A stretch of 64,000 nucleotides of DNA from UBA509 sp038729325 (GCA_038729325.1 JAVYSG010000001.1:6920-70919); one strand, 5' to 3'; numbered from the stretch's first letter, positions 25,151 to 34,093 are shown. Translations and numbers: made by a program. The notes: generated from the letters alone by a model not told the origin.

Positions 25151-26038
25151 TTAGAGGAACCCTGCTTTCTGTAGAATGAGCAGGTCTTCAGTTGTGAGCT
25201 GCTCGCCATTCTTGAACTTTTCAAAGAGCTCTGTTGCCCTGCTCTGCAGTTCTCCTTCCTTTTCCTTCTTCTTTGTAGCCCTCGTTTTTGTGCGAAGGCT
25301 TGAAATGACCTTTTCAAGATCCCTGAGATCGTTCTTGGCCTGTATAAATGCTTCATGCTCTTTGGTTGATTCCTGGCTGAACTTGATAAAAAGCTCGTGA
25401 TACTCATCTGCTTTCTTTCTGGTTTCATCCAGATCCTGAAGGTCACTGTTGATTTCCTCGCTCAGTTTCGTAATTCTGGCAGAAATTTCATCAATCTGAA
25501 CTTTCAAAGCTTCCCCGGCTTTCCTCTCGGCAGTTATTTTCTGATTCAGATCCCTTACTGAATCATTATTCTCGAGTTCTTTTTCCCTGATCTGCCTTAT
25601 CTGTTTGATTTCATTTGTGAGCTTTCTGATTTCGTGGACAACTTTCTTCTCCTCGTCCTTACCCAGCTCGGTTGTCTGCTGCTTAATCTCAAGGCGCTGC
25701 AGCTCTTTCTCCTTCATCCTGAGGCTCTGTTTGTCAACGCCCTCAACATTTGTTTCCTGCCTGACCTTTCTATAATCTTTCCTCAGTTCAGAGAGATTGG
25801 CATAATGTTCTTCTTTTTCTGCGCGCAGCTTCTGGACCTGTTCTATGAGATCATTCTTCTCAGCTATTTTCTTCTTAACTTCGTCACGCATTTCGTGAAC
25901 CTTATTGTTAAGAATATCTCTCTCTTCAGCATATCTGTGGCTTTCGGCAGCAGCCTCATCTCTTTTCTTGATGTGCTCTTCCACTATTTGCCGAATAACC
26001 TCCCTTTTTCCTTCAAATTCATCGAGAAGCTCACTCAT
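25151..26038 (-). CDS. Archaeal coiled-coil protein (COG1340-like)
   Basis: About 295 residues, almost entirely coiled coil from residue 5 to about 265, with highly charged heptads and few aromatics. The C-terminus is a short non-coil domain, ATELFEKFKNGEQLTTEDL then LILQKAGFL, which is the most conserved-looking part. It resembles the uncharacterised archaeal coiled-coil family COG1340. The ATG at 26038 (MSELLDEFEGKRE) is preferred to one three codons upstream. The role is unknown; scaffolding or chromosome-related work is often guessed for such proteins but nothing here proves it. Confidence 0.75.
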   Translation of the reverse strand: MSELLDEFEGKREVIRQIVEEHIKKRDEAAAESHRYAEERDILNNKVHEMRDEVKKKIAEKNDLIEQVQKLRAEKEEHYANLSELRKDYRKVRQETNVEGVDKQSLRMKEKELQRLEIKQQTTELGKDEEKKVVHEIRKLTNEIKQIRQIREKELENNDSVRDLNQKITAERKAGEALKVQIDEISARITKLSEEINSDLQDLDETRKKADEYHELFIKFSQESTKEHEAFIQAKNDLRDLEKVISSLRTKTRATKKKEKEGELQSRATELFEKFKNGEQLTTEDLLILQKAGFL

Positions 26039-26241
26039 ATGGACCAATCAGCGTAGAAGCTTACTGTGAATGCCAGCACCCAATAAATAACTTTCGTAAA
26101 AATTTTCCTGAAATACGCTTTTTAATTAATTGATTATGTGCACCTGTAGTTGCAGAAAATGCCTTGTTGAACTGTTAATCTGGACGGCTGATTCGACCTG
26201 CTTGTCCTGAATGAATGTGGCATGTATGAATCTTGCGGGAG

Positions 26242-26248
26242 TTTTATA
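26242..26248 (+). promoter_or_regulatory. TATA box of cobQ-cbiB
   Basis: TTTTATA centred 25 bases before ATG 26270, typical of leaderless transcription and supporting that start against the upstream ATG at 26222. Confidence 0.6.
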
Positions 26249-26269
26249 CAACGTTGCAATTTAACCTGC

Positions 26270-27703
26270 ATGGTTAAAAGGCCGCGTATCCTGCAGGTGG
26301 TTGGGACCTCTTCCAGCTCCGGTAAAAGCACCGTTGCTATGGCTCTTTGCAGGTACTTTTCTGATCTGGGGTACAAGGTGAGCCCATTCAAGTCTGTGAA
26401 CATGTCACTTAATTCAATATCAATTGAGGGAGGATTCGAAATATCAAGATCACAATGGCTTCAGGCCAGGGCTGCCAGAGCAGAGCCTGAAAAAGAGATG
26501 AATCCAATCCTGCTCAAGCCTGAGGGAGGGGGCAGGTCTCAGGTGATTGTGCTCGGAAAGAGTATGGGAACCATGGATCAGGAAAGTTATGCCAGGTTCC
26601 TTTCATCGGATGGAAAATGTATTGTGAAACGCTCCCTTGAATATCTCGCAGGAAAATTCGATATCGTAATTGCTGAAGGGGCAGGATCTCCCGCTGAAAT
26701 CAATATTTTTGACAGGGATCTGGCAAACATGTTCGTGTCAGAAATCCATGAAACACCTGCACTTCTTGTGGCAGATATTGAAAAAGGTGGCGTTTTTGCC
26801 TCAATATACGGTACGGTGAAATTGATGCAGAGACCGGATCTCCTGAAGTGGATCGTTATAAACAAAATGAGGGGCGCATCTGAACTGCTGAAAAGTGGGA
26901 TTGAAGATATTGAAAGAATGACCGGGAAGAAGATCATAGGTGTTATACCATTTACCCCCTTCCGGCTCCCTGGCGAGGATTCACTCGATTATGACGGCTC
27001 TGGATCATCAGGAGGCAGGATCTGCGTTATCCGCTATCCGCAGATGGAAAACTACAGCGACGTTGATCCTCTGATAACTTCCGGTGTCGGATTCTCGTAC
27101 ATAACGTCACCTGATCAGTATAGGTCGGCAGGTTGCAGAGCCCTTCTGCTGCCAGGGTCCAAAAATGTCCAGAGTGACCTGGATTTCCTGTTTCGAACCG
27201 GACTTGCCGACACAATACGCCAGCATGCGCAGGATAAGAAAAATATACTGGGTATCTGCGGTGGATTCCAGATGCTTGGAAACCATATTGAGGATCCAGC
27301 GGGGATACAGATTTCCGGGAAATCCTTAATGGGTCTCGGACTTCTGGACACAGATACGGTGTATGAGAGAGAGAAAACTGTGAGAACCGTGCTGTATGGC
27401 CCTTATGACAGCAGTAAAGATGAGATTATGAGAAAGGGATACGAAATTCATTATGGAACTGTTACCAGTGGATCAAGACCACTTCTCCGGACAGATCATG
27501 GACCCGAGGGTGCAGTGTCTGAATCTGGAAATGTGATGGGGACAAACGTTCATGGCGTCCTTGAACACAATTATATCCTATCTTTACTGTCAGGCTTATC
27601 CATAAAGATGAATTATGAAAGCGAAATGGAAAAAAATATAGATTTATTTACCAAAGCTTTTATTGAGAGCGTCGATCTTGAGATAATAAAGAGATCGTTA
27701 TAA
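26270..27703 (+). CDS. cobQ: Cobyric acid synthase CobQ
   Basis: A 477-residue enzyme that amidates four side chains of adenosylcobyrinic acid diamide. The N-terminal dethiobiotin-synthetase-like domain starts MVKRPRILQVVGTSSSSGKS (P-loop) and contains PFKSVNMSLNS and EGAGSPAEIN. The C-terminal class I glutaminase-like domain has GICGGFQMLG (Cys) and NVHGVLEH (His). The stop and the cbiB start overlap as TAATG, so the two form an operon. Confidence 0.95.
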   Translation: MVKRPRILQVVGTSSSSGKSTVAMALCRYFSDLGYKVSPFKSVNMSLNSISIEGGFEISRSQWLQARAARAEPEKEMNPILLKPEGGGRSQVIVLGKSMGTMDQESYARFLSSDGKCIVKRSLEYLAGKFDIVIAEGAGSPAEINIFDRDLANMFVSEIHETPALLVADIEKGGVFASIYGTVKLMQRPDLLKWIVINKMRGASELLKSGIEDIERMTGKKIIGVIPFTPFRLPGEDSLDYDGSGSSGGRICVIRYPQMENYSDVDPLITSGVGFSYITSPDQYRSAGCRALLLPGSKNVQSDLDFLFRTGLADTIRQHAQDKKNILGICGGFQMLGNHIEDPAGIQISGKSLMGLGLLDTDTVYEREKTVRTVLYGPYDSSKDEIMRKGYEIHYGTVTSGSRPLLRTDHGPEGAVSESGNVMGTNVHGVLEHNYILSLLSGLSIKMNYESEMEKNIDLFTKAFIESVDLEIIKRSL

Positions 27704-28656
27704 TGAATCCTGCATCCCTTGAAATCACCATCACTGTCCTTATCGGGGCAGTGGTGCTTGACTTCGTTTTCGGAGACCCAAGGAGATATCTCAATCCCGT
27801 AACGCTCATCCGAAGGGTTTCTACTTTCTTTGAGGCATTTTTCAGGACCTACAGCCACCGCATAGCTGCGGGGGCACTTTTCACAATTTTCATATCTGCA
27901 CTTTTTGCAATACCGTTTACTGGTTTGCTAATCCTTATTTCAAGAGTGCTGATCATTCAGGCAATCGTTGGCATAATACTGTTTAAGGGACTTTTTTCTG
28001 TAACCAGCCTGAGTGACAGGGTAAATCCCATAATAACTTCGCTTGAAAGTGGTGCGGTGGAAGATGCCGCGGTTTACGCATCTCACATTGTTAAGAGGGA
28101 CCTTACAGGCCAGGATTCACCACACATAGCCTCTGCGGTCATTGAAACCATATCCAACACCTTACTTAATGAGGTTGTATCTCCCCTGTTTTATTTTTCT
28201 GTCCTCGGGATAATAGGATCACTGGTAGCCAGAGTCGTTGATATCCTTGACGGCATGGTGGGACAGAAAAACCGCAGAAACTTCTATTTTGGCCACTGGC
28301 CGGCTGTGTTCCACACGATGCTGAATTATATTCCCGCACGTATATCGGCATTTCTCGTGCTTCTGGGTTCAGAGTTCCTTAACTACAGGGTGAGCAATGT
28401 ACCATTCAAGGCCATGAGACTTGCCACTGACAGCCCGGGTGAGGGATGGGTCATAGGTGCCATGGCGGCATCGCTTAACCTGAGGATGGAGAGGGTTGGA
28501 CATTACGTTATGAACGAAACCGGATTCGACCCATCCGTTGGTGACATAAGGAGGGCAATGCGTGTCTATTATGTGTCGTTCTACGTTATGCTGATTCTGG
28601 TTGCCATTCCCATAATACTCTTGCTCTATTTTGGCGGGTTCTACCCCTTAAACTGA
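27703..28656 (+). CDS. cbiB: Adenosylcobinamide-phosphate synthase CbiB
   Basis: A 317-residue integral membrane protein (four to five spans) that attaches the aminopropanol arm to cobyric acid. Family motifs include VLDFVFGDPRRYLNPVTLI, IVKRDLTGQD, ETISNTLLNEVVSPLFYF, INFYFGHWPAVFH-like NFYFGHWPAVFH, and MAASLNLRMERVGHYVMNE. It is coupled to cobQ by a one-base overlap. Together with CbiZ it can rebuild foreign corrinoids. The 3' end overlaps the convergent pyrF by 9 bases. Confidence 0.94.
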   Translation: MNPASLEITITVLIGAVVLDFVFGDPRRYLNPVTLIRRVSTFFEAFFRTYSHRIAAGALFTIFISALFAIPFTGLLILISRVLIIQAIVGIILFKGLFSVTSLSDRVNPIITSLESGAVEDAAVYASHIVKRDLTGQDSPHIASAVIETISNTLLNEVVSPLFYFSVLGIIGSLVARVVDILDGMVGQKNRRNFYFGHWPAVFHTMLNYIPARISAFLVLLGSEFLNYRVSNVPFKAMRLATDSPGEGWVIGAMAASLNLRMERVGHYVMNETGFDPSVGDIRRAMRVYYVSFYVMLILVAIPIILLLYFGGFYPLN

Positions 28657-29286
28657 TGAATTGATCTCGCTGTTGAAAATTTCTACCTGTTTTTCCGGAT
28701 CATTTGAGGCATATACCGATCTTCCCACTATGACGAGATCAGCACCCGCACGGACCGCATCGCCCGCTTTTCCACCCTGTGCCCCTACACCTGGTGTCAT
28801 TATAATCTTTTCCGGAGCCATTTTTCTTATCCTTGAGATTTCTTCAGGATTGTTGCCGGGCGCTATAAAACCAGCCGCACCAGCGCGAACTGACATTTCT
28901 ATAAGTCTGTCAGTATTGGGGTTTATGAATTCCGCTGACCCCGGATGACTCATTGAAACCACTGAAAAAACACTCATGTCACCTGCGTGTTCAATCACAG
29001 CGCGAAGAGAGTCATATCCTGTGAATGAATGCGAAATAATTCCCCATGCCCCCATTTCAAGTGCTTTCTCAGTGATGAGGGAATTTGTGTTTGGTATGTC
29101 CGCCACCTTGAAGTCGCATATGACTCTTGAATAGCGTGACACTTCCCTGATAATTCTGGAACCTGACACCAATATTGCAGGCCAGTTAAGTTTTATTGCA
29201 AAGACCTGAGACCCGATTTTAGCCGCAATTCCGAGCAGATCATCCTCCTTCATGAGATCCAGTGCGACAACAAGTTTTGATTCCAA
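28648..29286 (-). CDS. pyrF: Orotidine 5'-phosphate decarboxylase
   Basis: A 212-residue archaeal-type OMP decarboxylase that yields UMP. The catalytic network is visible: VALDL (Asp), FAIKLNWP (Lys) and CDFKVADIPNTN (Asp-x-Lys-x2-Asp), then GGKAGDAVRAGADLVIVGRS as the phosphate-binding end. It is separated from ftsZ by a 64-base gap and runs the same way, so it may be co-transcribed. pyrE, the preceding pathway step, lies 3 kb away. Confidence 0.94.
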   Translation of the reverse strand: MESKLVVALDLMKEDDLLGIAAKIGSQVFAIKLNWPAILVSGSRIIREVSRYSRVICDFKVADIPNTNSLITEKALEMGAWGIISHSFTGYDSLRAVIEHAGDMSVFSVVSMSHPGSAEFINPNTDRLIEMSVRAGAAGFIAPGNNPEEISRIRKMAPEKIIMTPGVGAQGGKAGDAVRAGADLVIVGRSVYASNDPEKQVEIFNSEINSSV

Positions 29287-29350
29287 TTATACCCAGAAGA
29301 AATGCGCACGTATGGTAAAAATAATTTCATGGGCATGCCGGTTACCGGCA

Positions 29351-30493
29351 TCACACCATGTCAATTCCGGAATCTTCGCTAATGTCCCCAAGAAGTTTCC
29401 TTATGTTTCTTGCCTCGTTTGAACCGGATATCATGTACGGGGATTTTACTCCTGTAAGCAGAACAAGTACACGGATTTTGTCTCCCATATCAGGATCCAC
29501 ATTAGCTCCCCATATGATTCTGGCGTCTCTGTTTATGCGTTTCTGTATCTCGGCCATTGCGTTCTCTGCTTCACTTACAGTCATATCTGGACCTCCTATG
29601 ACCCTGATAAGGCAGTTTTTTGCCTCAGATATGTCTGCTTCGACCAGTGGCGAGGTGATTGCATCATTTACGGCTGACATTACTCTGTTTGTTCCCCCTG
29701 CGGCTTCCCCGATTCCAATCATGGCAACACCACCATCCTTCATTATTGTCCTTATATCAGCATAATCGAGATTTATCAGGCCCGTCTTTGTTATGAGTTC
29801 GGTGATGCCCTTCATGGCTTCAGATAGAACTGAATCTGCATATTCAAAAGCCTCGGTAATGGGCTTTTTCGGAACCTCCTTCAGAAGCTTGTCGTTTGGG
29901 ATGGCGATTACTGTGTCTGAATACTGTGAAATCTTCTCCAGACCTGCTGCTGCATTCTCCATTCTGATTCTTCCCTCCGCCGTGAACGGCAGAGTAACTA
30001 TGGAGATCACGAGTGAGCCGGCATCCTTTGCGCTTTTCGCAACAATCGGGGCAGATCCTGTTCCGGTTCCGCCTCCAAGGCCGCAGGTGACGAATGCGAT
30101 ATCAGTCCTCTGTACCAGTTTCTGAATGGAGGGGAGATCCTCCATTGCAGCTTCCTCACCAATCTGCGGTATTGCACCTGTTCCAAGGCCCCTCGTTCTC
30201 TTCTTTCCGATGAGCATCTTGTATCTTGTCCTTATTGTTGAAAGATGGCTTGCATCTGTATTGACGGCCACCAGATCTGCTCCCGCAATACCTTCTCCTG
30301 CTAGCCGGTTTATTGTGTTGGAACCCCCACCTCCACAGCCGATTATCTTTATTCTGACTCTAAGCCTGTTGGCTATCTCGGCTATCTCACGGTCTTCCGG
30401 TGTTAGAAATTCTTCATCCTGGGACTGCACGTGCTTTTCTGCCTCCACGTTATCCATGGCGGATTTAAACAAAAGATCAACTATGTCGCCCAT
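29351..30493 (-). CDS. ftsZ: Cell division GTPase FtsZ
   Basis: A 380-residue FtsZ. It has an archaeal N-terminal extension of about 45 residues, then IKIIGCGGGGSNTINRL (49-63), VNTDASHL, the tubulin signature GLGGGTGTGSAP (138-149), TLPFTAEGR and the T7 loop NLDYADIRTIM (241-251) that completes the partner GTPase site. Nothing follows the C-terminal domain beyond LLGDISEDSGIDMV. It should form the division ring under the membrane. The minus-strand TATA box ATTATATAT (forward 30518-30526) sits about 29 bases upstream. Confidence 0.96.
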   Translation of the reverse strand: MGDIVDLLFKSAMDNVEAEKHVQSQDEEFLTPEDREIAEIANRLRVRIKIIGCGGGGSNTINRLAGEGIAGADLVAVNTDASHLSTIRTRYKMLIGKKRTRGLGTGAIPQIGEEAAMEDLPSIQKLVQRTDIAFVTCGLGGGTGTGSAPIVAKSAKDAGSLVISIVTLPFTAEGRIRMENAAAGLEKISQYSDTVIAIPNDKLLKEVPKKPITEAFEYADSVLSEAMKGITELITKTGLINLDYADIRTIMKDGGVAMIGIGEAAGGTNRVMSAVNDAITSPLVEADISEAKNCLIRVIGGPDMTVSEAENAMAEIQKRINRDARIIWGANVDPDMGDKIRVLVLLTGVKSPYMISGSNEARNIRKLLGDISEDSGIDMV

Positions 30494-30517
30494 ATGTCTG
30501 ATAAGATAATAAAATGA

Positions 30518-30526
30518 ATATATAAT
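30518..30526 (-). promoter_or_regulatory. TATA box of ftsZ
   Basis: ATTATATAT on the minus strand, centred 29 bases before the ftsZ ATG at 30493, allowing only a few leader bases. Confidence 0.5.
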
Positions 30527-30581
30527 TTTTGTGCATAGTTAACCTACAAAAATCTGCACCTATAAGATCATATATCTGTCA

Positions 30582-32003
30582 TCATCTGTCAGACAACTTC
30601 CGCCTGCGTCTTGATTTAATAACCAGTGGAACCGGGAAGAGGGAAAATATCGCTGCAATGATGAAAGCGATCTGCGTTGCATGAATGAATGCTCCTGTGA
30701 AATTTTCAACAGCAGGTGTTGTTATCCCCAGAAATATCGAATCAACAATGGATCCGGGCACGTAGGCAGAAATCACGATGAAAACTACTGTAAGTCCAAG
30801 GACAGAGCCCAGATTGAGCATAAGAGTCCTTACACCAGCTGTTTCCCCCCTCTTTCCCGGTGGGACAGACAGCATGGTAACAGTACTGTTTGGTGTGTAG
30901 AAAAGCCCACTTCCGGCACCAGCCACAGCCATGGCTGTACCAAGAAGGACATAACTGGATGCACTGAATGCCACAGCCGCAAGCAGCAGGGCCCCGAGGC
31001 CGGATAGTATGAGCCCAAGAGATTCCATTCCGGATGGGGAAAGTTTCCCCTTCAGGTTACCTGAAAGAAAACTGAATACGCCCATTGCACCTGCAAAGGG
31101 TATCACAAGCACCCCTGCGGTGAGAGGATTCTTCTCAAGTGGGCCCTGAAGGAACAGGATGAGTATGAAGAGTACCGAAAACCTTGCAATTGAACCTCCC
31201 ACAAGTGCGATTATTGAATCTCTGAATGCATTGATCCTGAATAGGGTTGGATCAATGATGGGCCTTCTGGATACAGTTTCCTGATATAAGAACAATGACA
31301 GAAACAGCAGGAGTGCAACAAGAAGCCCGATAAATATAGCTGACCTGAATGAGATTCCAGGTAGAATCGTCATGAATACAATGGCTGTAACGATTGTGAG
31401 AGAAAGAAGTACTGCCCCCCGTACATCTATGTGAGCTGAAATTTTACTGGGTATTTCCCTTATTGTGACAGTGGATGCAATGAAACCGTATATGGCAACT
31501 GGCATGTTGAATACGAATATATATCGCCAGTTGAATTCGGTGAGCAGCCCGCCAACAAGAGGACCAATGGAAGTCCCCAGAGCCACTATCGCTGCGTTTA
31601 TGCCCATTGCTTCACCCAGCTCAGTTGGTCCGAAACTGTCTGTTAATATTGCAAGACTGTTTGAGAAGAGGAGAGCGCCACCAATGCCCTGGACAATACG
31701 CCCTGCCAGCAGCACATCTCCACCTGTTGCCACAGATGAGATCAGGGACCCCAGGAAGAAGACGATGTATCCTGAAGAGTAGAGGCGTTTTCTTCCTATT
31801 ATGTCAGAGTACTTTCCAAGAATCGGTGTCAGGACAGTCAGGGCCAGGGAATAAACCACAATGATCCATATTGCCATGAAGAAGCTTACGCGTAAACTGC
31901 GGATAATAGCAGGTATTGCAATGAGAAGTGATGATGAATTTATTACCGAAAGGAACGAGCCGGTTCCAGTAACTGCAAGAATCCTTTTCCCGTAACTGTT
32001 CAA
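30582..32003 (-). CDS. MFS multidrug exporter, EmrB/QacA (DHA2) type
   Basis: A 473-residue protein with about fourteen spans, the DHA2 drug:proton antiporter layout. Motif A appears as LGKYSDIIGRKRLYSSGY after span 2 and motif C-like GTSIGPLVGGLL in span 5. The gene starts with TTG at 32003 (MNSYGKRILAVTGTGSF), 27 bases from the centre of the shared box at 32026-32035. It is divergent from pyrE. The exported compound is unknown. Confidence 0.85.
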   Translation of the reverse strand: MNSYGKRILAVTGTGSFLSVINSSSLLIAIPAIIRSLRVSFFMAIWIIVVYSLALTVLTPILGKYSDIIGRKRLYSSGYIVFFLGSLISSVATGGDVLLAGRIVQGIGGALLFSNSLAILTDSFGPTELGEAMGINAAIVALGTSIGPLVGGLLTEFNWRYIFVFNMPVAIYGFIASTVTIREIPSKISAHIDVRGAVLLSLTIVTAIVFMTILPGISFRSAIFIGLLVALLLFLSLFLYQETVSRRPIIDPTLFRINAFRDSIIALVGGSIARFSVLFILILFLQGPLEKNPLTAGVLVIPFAGAMGVFSFLSGNLKGKLSPSGMESLGLILSGLGALLLAAVAFSASSYVLLGTAMAVAGAGSGLFYTPNSTVTMLSVPPGKRGETAGVRTLMLNLGSVLGLTVVFIVISAYVPGSIVDSIFLGITTPAVENFTGAFIHATQIAFIIAAIFSLFPVPLVIKSRRRRKLSDR

Positions 32004-32023
32004 TAGAATTGACCTGCGGTGGG

Positions 32024-32035
32024 TATTTAATTAAA
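32024..32035. promoter_or_regulatory. Shared bidirectional TATA box (exporter / pyrE)
   Basis: TATTTAATTAAA, of which TTTAATTAAA (32026-32035) is a perfect palindrome. Its centre is 27 bases from the pyrE ATG at 32057 and 27 bases from the exporter TTG at 32003, so one box appears to serve both directions. Confidence 0.65.
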
Positions 32036-32056
32036 GCTTTAAATTATTACCACGTG

Positions 32057-32578
32057 ATGGAAAGCAGGAAAGAGTTTCTGAGGAAAAAACTTCTGGAGCT
32101 TGGTGCGGTCAAGTTTGGTGAATTTGTGCTTACTTCCGGGAAAAAATCGGATTATTATGTTGACATTAAGGATGCAGCGACAGACCCTCAGGTAGTGGAG
32201 GCAATCGGTGACGTTTTCAGCCACATGGTTAACGCTAAAGTGATCGCAGGAATGGAGCTGGGCGCTGTCCCTCTGCTTGTTTCAACTTCGCTGTCCGCAA
32301 AGATTCGCTATGTGATCATCAGAAAGGAGAGGAAACACGGCACAGGAAAACTCAACATAGGAGAAATAGTACCTGATGAGAGAGTGGACATAATCGAGGA
32401 TGTGGTGACAACCGGGAACTCCATCCTGAAGACGGTGAACTTCATCAGAGAATCTGGCGGAGTTGCCACAAAGGCATACTGCGTTGTGGATAGGGAGGAG
32501 GGGGGAAAGGAACTCCTGTCGGCAAACGGTATTGAACTGCATCCGATCTTCAGGATATCTGAACTCAGGATCAGATGA
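32057..32578 (+). CDS. pyrE: Orotate phosphoribosyltransferase
   Basis: A 173-residue enzyme that makes OMP from orotate and PRPP. Visible are FGEFVLTSGKKSDYYVDIK at the N-terminus, KERKHGTG (flexible loop with catalytic Lys) and the PRPP-binding motif VDIIEDVVTTGNSIL (acidic pair then TTG). ATG 32057 fits the shared promoter box; an upstream in-frame start at 32009 lies before the box and is rejected. Confidence 0.94.
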   Translation: MESRKEFLRKKLLELGAVKFGEFVLTSGKKSDYYVDIKDAATDPQVVEAIGDVFSHMVNAKVIAGMELGAVPLLVSTSLSAKIRYVIIRKERKHGTGKLNIGEIVPDERVDIIEDVVTTGNSILKTVNFIRESGGVATKAYCVVDREEGGKELLSANGIELHPIFRISELRIR

Positions 32579-32650
32579 GCAGCCGGGGAAGTTTTAAACC
32601 AAAATTACCTTTGACACCGGGCATTTCAGGCCGGAGCACATTTCCCGCCT

Positions 32651-33301
32651 TTAAGACAGTATATCGTCTATTCTACCTATTTCAACAGGTGTTGTATCTT
32701 TTCCAACCAGAACACCCTTGCTGTTTGCCAGTATGGATGAGCCCACATACATGTTTCCAAAATTTGCTGTTCCGGACTTCACCGGCACCTTGAAAAGGTC
32801 AGAGAGAAACTTCATCTCCTCCTCATCGGCATCCGGTGTAACAAGCATTCCCCTGGCACTGAGGACCGAAGCAGATCCCACGGTCTTTATTCCGCCGATA
32901 GTCCCTTTCACGACCTCAACATCAAGAGCATCGGATATCTTCTTTATGGATGATGCAGTGTATCCTTTATGAACCATGGCAGCACGATCGTTTGTAACTA
33001 TATCATTTCCCACGGCGTTTATGCGGTCCTTGAGATACAGGATATTCCTGTCTGATGCAAGTTTAAGCTCAAGCTTTTCACTGTTTACAGGAAGTATGAT
33101 TCCCTTTGAATTAATAACCATCAGGCTCCCTATGAGATTTGCATTGTCTATGAGTATCTTTTCGGTCTTCACCTGAAGGCCATCTTCTATATCCCTGAGA
33201 GAGTAATCCTCAATTGGTACAGGCACGAATGCCACATCCTCCCAGACGCGGGCATATAGGCCTATAAAATTACTTCTTAGAATAGATGTTTTTCTAATCA
33301 T
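32651..33301 (-). CDS. eif6: Translation initiation factor 6 (aIF6)
   Basis: A 216-residue aIF6 with the five-fold repeated pentein pattern: each repeat has a line like GLYARVWED, GSLMVINSKGIILP, AAMVHKGY, ASVLSARGMLVTP and SSILANSKGVLVG. It binds the 50S/60S subunit face and prevents premature joining. It is the last gene of the ribosomal operon, 4 bases after rpl31e, which is its usual place in archaea. Confidence 0.95.
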   Translation of the reverse strand: MIRKTSILRSNFIGLYARVWEDVAFVPVPIEDYSLRDIEDGLQVKTEKILIDNANLIGSLMVINSKGIILPVNSEKLELKLASDRNILYLKDRINAVGNDIVTNDRAAMVHKGYTASSIKKISDALDVEVVKGTIGGIKTVGSASVLSARGMLVTPDADEEEMKFLSDLFKVPVKSGTANFGNMYVGSSILANSKGVLVGKDTTPVEIGRIDDILS

Positions 33302-33305
33302 TTAA

Positions 33306-33575
33306 TCAGGGCAACAGTACTTCAGCCGTTCCATCCTGGAGCTTGATAACCTTTACAGTGATCTTTGACTGAACGTTTTCCCTGCCCCTTTTCCATATGT
33401 CCTCATTTACTCTGGAATCAATCCATATCTTTGATTCCTCGATTCGCGTATTCTTTGAGACATACTCCCTTATCATGGATATGGCAGTATCAGCTCTTCT
33501 GGATCTTGAGGAATCTCTGGTTCCTCTTAGTGGTATATTCATTATGGTTTCACTGGAATATTCATTTTCTACCAT
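33306..33575 (-). CDS. rpl31e: Ribosomal protein L31e
   Basis: An 89-residue L31e of the large ribosomal subunit. Family features are the IPLRGTRDSSRSRRADTAIS segment, followed by IREYVSKNTR and IWIDSRVNEDIWKRGREN. ATG 33575 lies 8 bases after the rpl39e stop. The order rpl39e-rpl31e-aif6 is conserved in archaea. Confidence 0.95.
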   Translation of the reverse strand: MVENEYSSETIMNIPLRGTRDSSRSRRADTAISMIREYVSKNTRIEESKIWIDSRVNEDIWKRGRENVQSKITVKVIKLQDGTAEVLLP

Positions 33576-33583
33576 TGTTTCAC

Positions 33584-33739
33584 CTACAGTTTAAGGTTAC
33601 CCCTTCTCCAGTTCCTTCTTCTTGGGTTTGTGGTTACTCTCCTGTCGGTTTTCATCATTACCCAGCCAGGAACTCGCCTGTTTTCCTTTACTTTCTTCAT
33701 CAGCCTGATCTTTCTTCCAAGTTCCTTGTTTCTGCTCAA
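33584..33739 (-). CDS. rpl39e: Ribosomal protein L39e (short gene, TTG start)
   Basis: Only 51 residues, so easily missed. The translated minus strand gives a highly basic peptide with ELGRKIRLMKKVKENRRVPG, WVMMKTDRRVTTN and RRRNWRRGNLKL, the hallmark L39e sequence including the C-terminal RRxNWRRxxLKL. The start is TTG 33739, preceded by GAGGAG with a 6-base spacer. It begins 2 bases after the PDCD5 stop and ends 8 bases before rpl31e. It lines the exit tunnel of the large subunit. Confidence 0.95.
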   Translation of the reverse strand: MSRNKELGRKIRLMKKVKENRRVPGWVMMKTDRRVTTNPRRRNWRRGNLKL

Positions 33740-33741
33740 TG

Positions 33742-34083
33742 TTATCTCCTCTCTATTCTTGTTTCCCTTTTTTTCTCCGTGAGTTTTGCCAGTATGTCCC
33801 TTATGTCACTGTCTGTCAGCAGGCGATTGATCCTGCCCATTGATGCAAGCTGCACCAGTTGATTCTCGACGTTTTCGGCAAGATCTGGTCTCACGAGTCT
33901 CACATTTGCCAGCCTTTCTCTTGCGTCCGGAGCAAGTATCTGTCTGAGAATCTGTTGCTTTCTGGCCTTCTCGGCCTCCTGCATTTTTCTCTGTTCTTCG
34001 ATTTCCTGCTGTTCCTGCGAATTTCTCTGCATTTCCAGCAGTTTTCTTCTTCTCAGTTCCTCAAGCTCATCGTCGCTGTCCAT
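33742..34083 (-). CDS. PDCD5 family DNA-binding protein
   Basis: A 113-residue homologue of programmed cell death protein 5 (archaeal example MTH1615). It has a charged N-terminal helix (EELRRRKLLEMQ), a Gln/Glu-rich segment, then the three-helix core with QILRQILAPDARERLANVRL and VENQLVQLASMGRI. Archaeal members bind DNA in vitro but their role is unclear. It sits between rps19e and rpl39e, the common archaeal arrangement. Confidence 0.93.
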   Translation of the reverse strand: MDSDDELEELRRRKLLEMQRNSQEQQEIEEQRKMQEAEKARKQQILRQILAPDARERLANVRLVRPDLAENVENQLVQLASMGRINRLLTDSDIRDILAKLTEKKRETRIERR

Positions 34084-34093
34084 TCCCCATCAC

